From the NCBI GenBank assembly GCA_016206755.1, contig JACQQZ010000136.1, forward strand, positions 1 through 7,705: a stretch of 7,705 nucleotides of DNA, read 5' to 3'. The translations under genes were made by a program, and so were the position numbers. Source of the stretch: Candidatus Omnitrophota bacterium. Lineage in GTDB: Bacteria > Omnitrophota > Gorgyraeia > 1-14-0-20-64-10 > JACQQZ01. Positions 6,400-7,705 of the stretch are shown here, piece by piece (the stretch's first letter is position 1; each line of letters starts with the position of its first letter). The notes beneath the pieces are model-generated. The model did no database searches. It worked only from the letters and a program-made list of their open reading frames with translations, and had not been told where the DNA came from.

Positions 6400-7705
6400 A
6401 GCGCCTTTCAGAACCCCGCGCGGCCACGGGAGGTTCTTAAAAGGCGCTCTAAGGCTTCTTGTTCTGTCTCTGTCTTTGGTTTGCACGCAGGGCGTTTCCG
6501 GCGCGCGGGCGGAAGAACCCCCCCTTCTTCTCGAGCCCTCCCGGGTGTCGCTGGAGTTCCGCGATACCGATGTCGTCGAGGTGTTGAAGCTTCTCTGCAA
6601 CAAAGCCGGGCTCAATCTTGTGGTCGGAAAAAATGTGACGGGGCAGGTGACGCTTTACCTCAAAGAGGTGCCTGTCGAAGACGCGCTGGAAGTGGTCTTG
6701 CTTGCTTCCGAGCTGGCCGCTGAGCGCAATGGAACCATTCTGTCGGTCATGTCGCAGCGCGACTACGAATTGGCTTACGGCCATCCTTACAAATCGCGCG
6801 CCGTCCTGCGTTCCGTGACGCCTCGGTATGCGCGGGTGGCCGATGTCAGCCGCGCCCTGATTCAGGTCAAGTCGAATCTCGGCCGCGTCGTGGCCGATGA
6901 ACCTTCCAACACGCTGATTTTGATGGATACGCCGGAAGCCATCGGGCAAATGATGGATCTTGTGAAAGCCATGGATCTGCCGACGGCGACCCGCGTTTTT
7001 GGTTTCAGCTACGGAACCGTCAAGGCGTTCTCCGCCTTGTTGCCGGATCTGCTGACCAAGGGGGTCGGGCGATTCTCGGTGGATGAGAGAACCAATAAAA
7101 TCGCCGTGACCGATTTTCCGTACAAATTGAACGAAGTCGAAAAGATGGCGCGGGCCTTCGACGAACGGTCCACCGAAGTGTTGATTGAAGCGAAAATTAT
7201 CCAAGTCAATCTTTCGGATGCCTATCAATTCGGCATCGACTGGGAGGCGCTCGGCCGCGAAACCATTACCTTGAAGGGCATGGGATCGCTGGGTCTGGCC
7301 AGCGGCGGCCTTTTGCGCGTGGCCAGTCCGACCTCCGAGGGCAATAAATACAGGGTGATCATCGAAGCCCTCAGAACTTACGGGGACACCAAAATTTTGT
7401 CCGAGCCGCGCTTAACGGTGGTCAACAATCAAGAGGCGAAAATTTTGGTCGGTTCCAAAGAGCCATTCGTCACCAAAGCTGTTTCACAGACCGGAACCGG
7501 AACGGCGGTGACGGCTGAAACGGTCACTTTCCTGGACATCGGCATCAAGCTTTACGTGACTCCCACGATTGCGCGGGATGGCTTCATCCAGATGAAGGTG
7601 CGGCCGGAGGTCAGCTCCAAAACCGGCACGCTGACCACCTCCGAGAAAAATGAAATTCCGATTGTTGAGACCGCGGAAGCGGAGACGGTGCTGCTGGTGC
7701 AGGAC
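6377..7705 (+). CDS. gspD: GspD/PilQ-type secretin (5' part only)
   Basis: This gene encodes the outer-membrane secretin, the multimeric channel through which the substrate leaves. It runs off the right edge; 443 codons are seen. From the GTG start there is a long basic n-region, a hydrophobic core (about 27-36) and a predicted signal peptidase I site after Ala45 (SGARA, then EEP). Next come an STN/N0-like domain (about 56-113; VSLEFRDTDVVEVLKLL), two N-type ring domains (about 144-200 and 206-263; FSVDERTNKIAVTDFP) and the secretin core from about 264. The core shows VLIEAKIIQVNLSD, FGIDW (285-289), ILSEPRLTVVNNQEAKILVG (340-359), ETVTFLDIGIKLYVTP (381-396) and MKVRPEVSS (406-414). The N0 and RTN-containing domains recall PilQ, while the operon is T2SS. 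The start codon is the least certain part. Confidence 0.92.
   Translation, partial: MKRSCVFRAPFRTPRGHGRFLKGALRLLVLSLSLVCTQGVSGARAEEPPLLLEPSRVSLEFRDTDVVEVLKLLCNKAGLNLVVGKNVTGQVTLYLKEVPVEDALEVVLLASELAAERNGTILSVMSQRDYELAYGHPYKSRAVLRSVTPRYARVADVSRALIQVKSNLGRVVADEPSNTLILMDTPEAIGQMMDLVKAMDLPTATRVFGFSYGTVKAFSALLPDLLTKGVGRFSVDERTNKIAVTDFPYKLNEVEKMARAFDERSTEVLIEAKIIQVNLSDAYQFGIDWEALGRETITLKGMGSLGLASGGLLRVASPTSEGNKYRVIIEALRTYGDTKILSEPRLTVVNNQEAKILVGSKEPFVTKAVSQTGTGTAVTAETVTFLDIGIKLYVTPTIARDGFIQMKVRPEVSSKTGTLTTSEKNEIPIVETAEAETVLLVQD
6396..6452. repeat. Imperfect palindrome at the gspC/gspD junction
   Basis: The outer arms 6396-6408 and 6440-6452 pair over 13 bp without mismatch. After a small internal loop (6409 against 6438-6439), inner arms 6410-6415 and 6432-6437 add 6 bp around a GC-rich loop of about 16 nt. 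G-U pairs could extend the stem by two. It contains the gspC stop codon and, from the proposed GTG, encodes part of the GspD signal-peptide n-region. No run of T follows on either strand, so it does not look like an intrinsic terminator. A TA dinucleotide lies at each end of the core arms (6397-6398 and 6450-6451). Confidence 0.85.

Noticed and set aside
6396..6460. Palindrome as a rho-independent terminator
   Set aside because: The sequence after the stem is AAGGCTTCTTG on the + strand and A-rich on the - strand, with no U-tract, and gspD continues in the same operon.
6470..6490. Lipobox in the GspD signal peptide around Cys36
   Set aside because: The residue before the cysteine is Val and the sequence SLVC does not fit the lipobox; the ARA/EE signal peptidase I site explains the end better.
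5854..6615. A 253-codon - strand frame across gspM, gspC and gspD
   Set aside because: It spans three coding genes on the opposite strand and its product is Arg-rich without a domain; it is a shadow frame.

Overview
The window is one unbroken stretch of a type II secretion system (T2SS) operon, all on the + strand, cut at both ends. It begins inside the ATPase gene gspE at its Walker B region and ends inside the secretin gene gspD. The order is gspE(3' part)-gspF-gspG-gspI-gspJ-gspK-gspL-gspM-gspC-gspD(5' part). No RNA gene, CRISPR array, insertion sequence or promoter was found, and no gap exceeds 16 nt, so the promoter must lie upstream of the window.

Layout. Positions 1-1717 encode the cytoplasmic motor: the GspE ATPase and the polytopic GspF platform. 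Positions 1721-4035 encode four (pseudo)pilins: GspG (major), GspI, GspJ and GspK (tip). Positions 4032-6399 encode the inner-membrane assembly platform: GspL (actin-like PilM-type domain plus PilN-type membrane and periplasmic part), GspM (PilO-like) and GspC (PilP/GspC HR domain). From 6377 onward comes the outer-membrane secretin. Together they would extend a short pseudopilus in the periplasm, powered by GspE, to push folded exoproteins through the secretin. No gspH, prepilin peptidase gene or secreted substrate gene lies in the window.

Organism. The secretin means a diderm (Gram-negative-type) bacterium. The DNA is moderately GC-rich. The order differs from the classical proteobacterial C-D-E-F-G-H-I-J-K-L-M operon: C and D come last, and L-M-C-D mirrors the type IV pilus order pilM-N-O-P-Q. 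The secretin also looks somewhat PilQ-like. This suggests a lineage outside the Gammaproteobacteria, but the phylum cannot be fixed from the sequence alone.

Most notable. Five successive gene junctions, from gspI to gspC, are exact ATGA stop/start overlaps. At the gspC/gspD boundary there is a long imperfect palindrome (about 6396-6452). It contains the gspC stop codon and lies in frame inside the predicted signal peptide of GspD. Removing about 54-57 nt leaves a compact textbook signal peptide, so this may be a palindromic insertion, or an RNA hairpin that tunes gspD. Smaller oddities are a compacted, rearranged cysteine motif in GspE, an unusual uncharged leader with Trp at +1 in GspI, and the absence of gspH.
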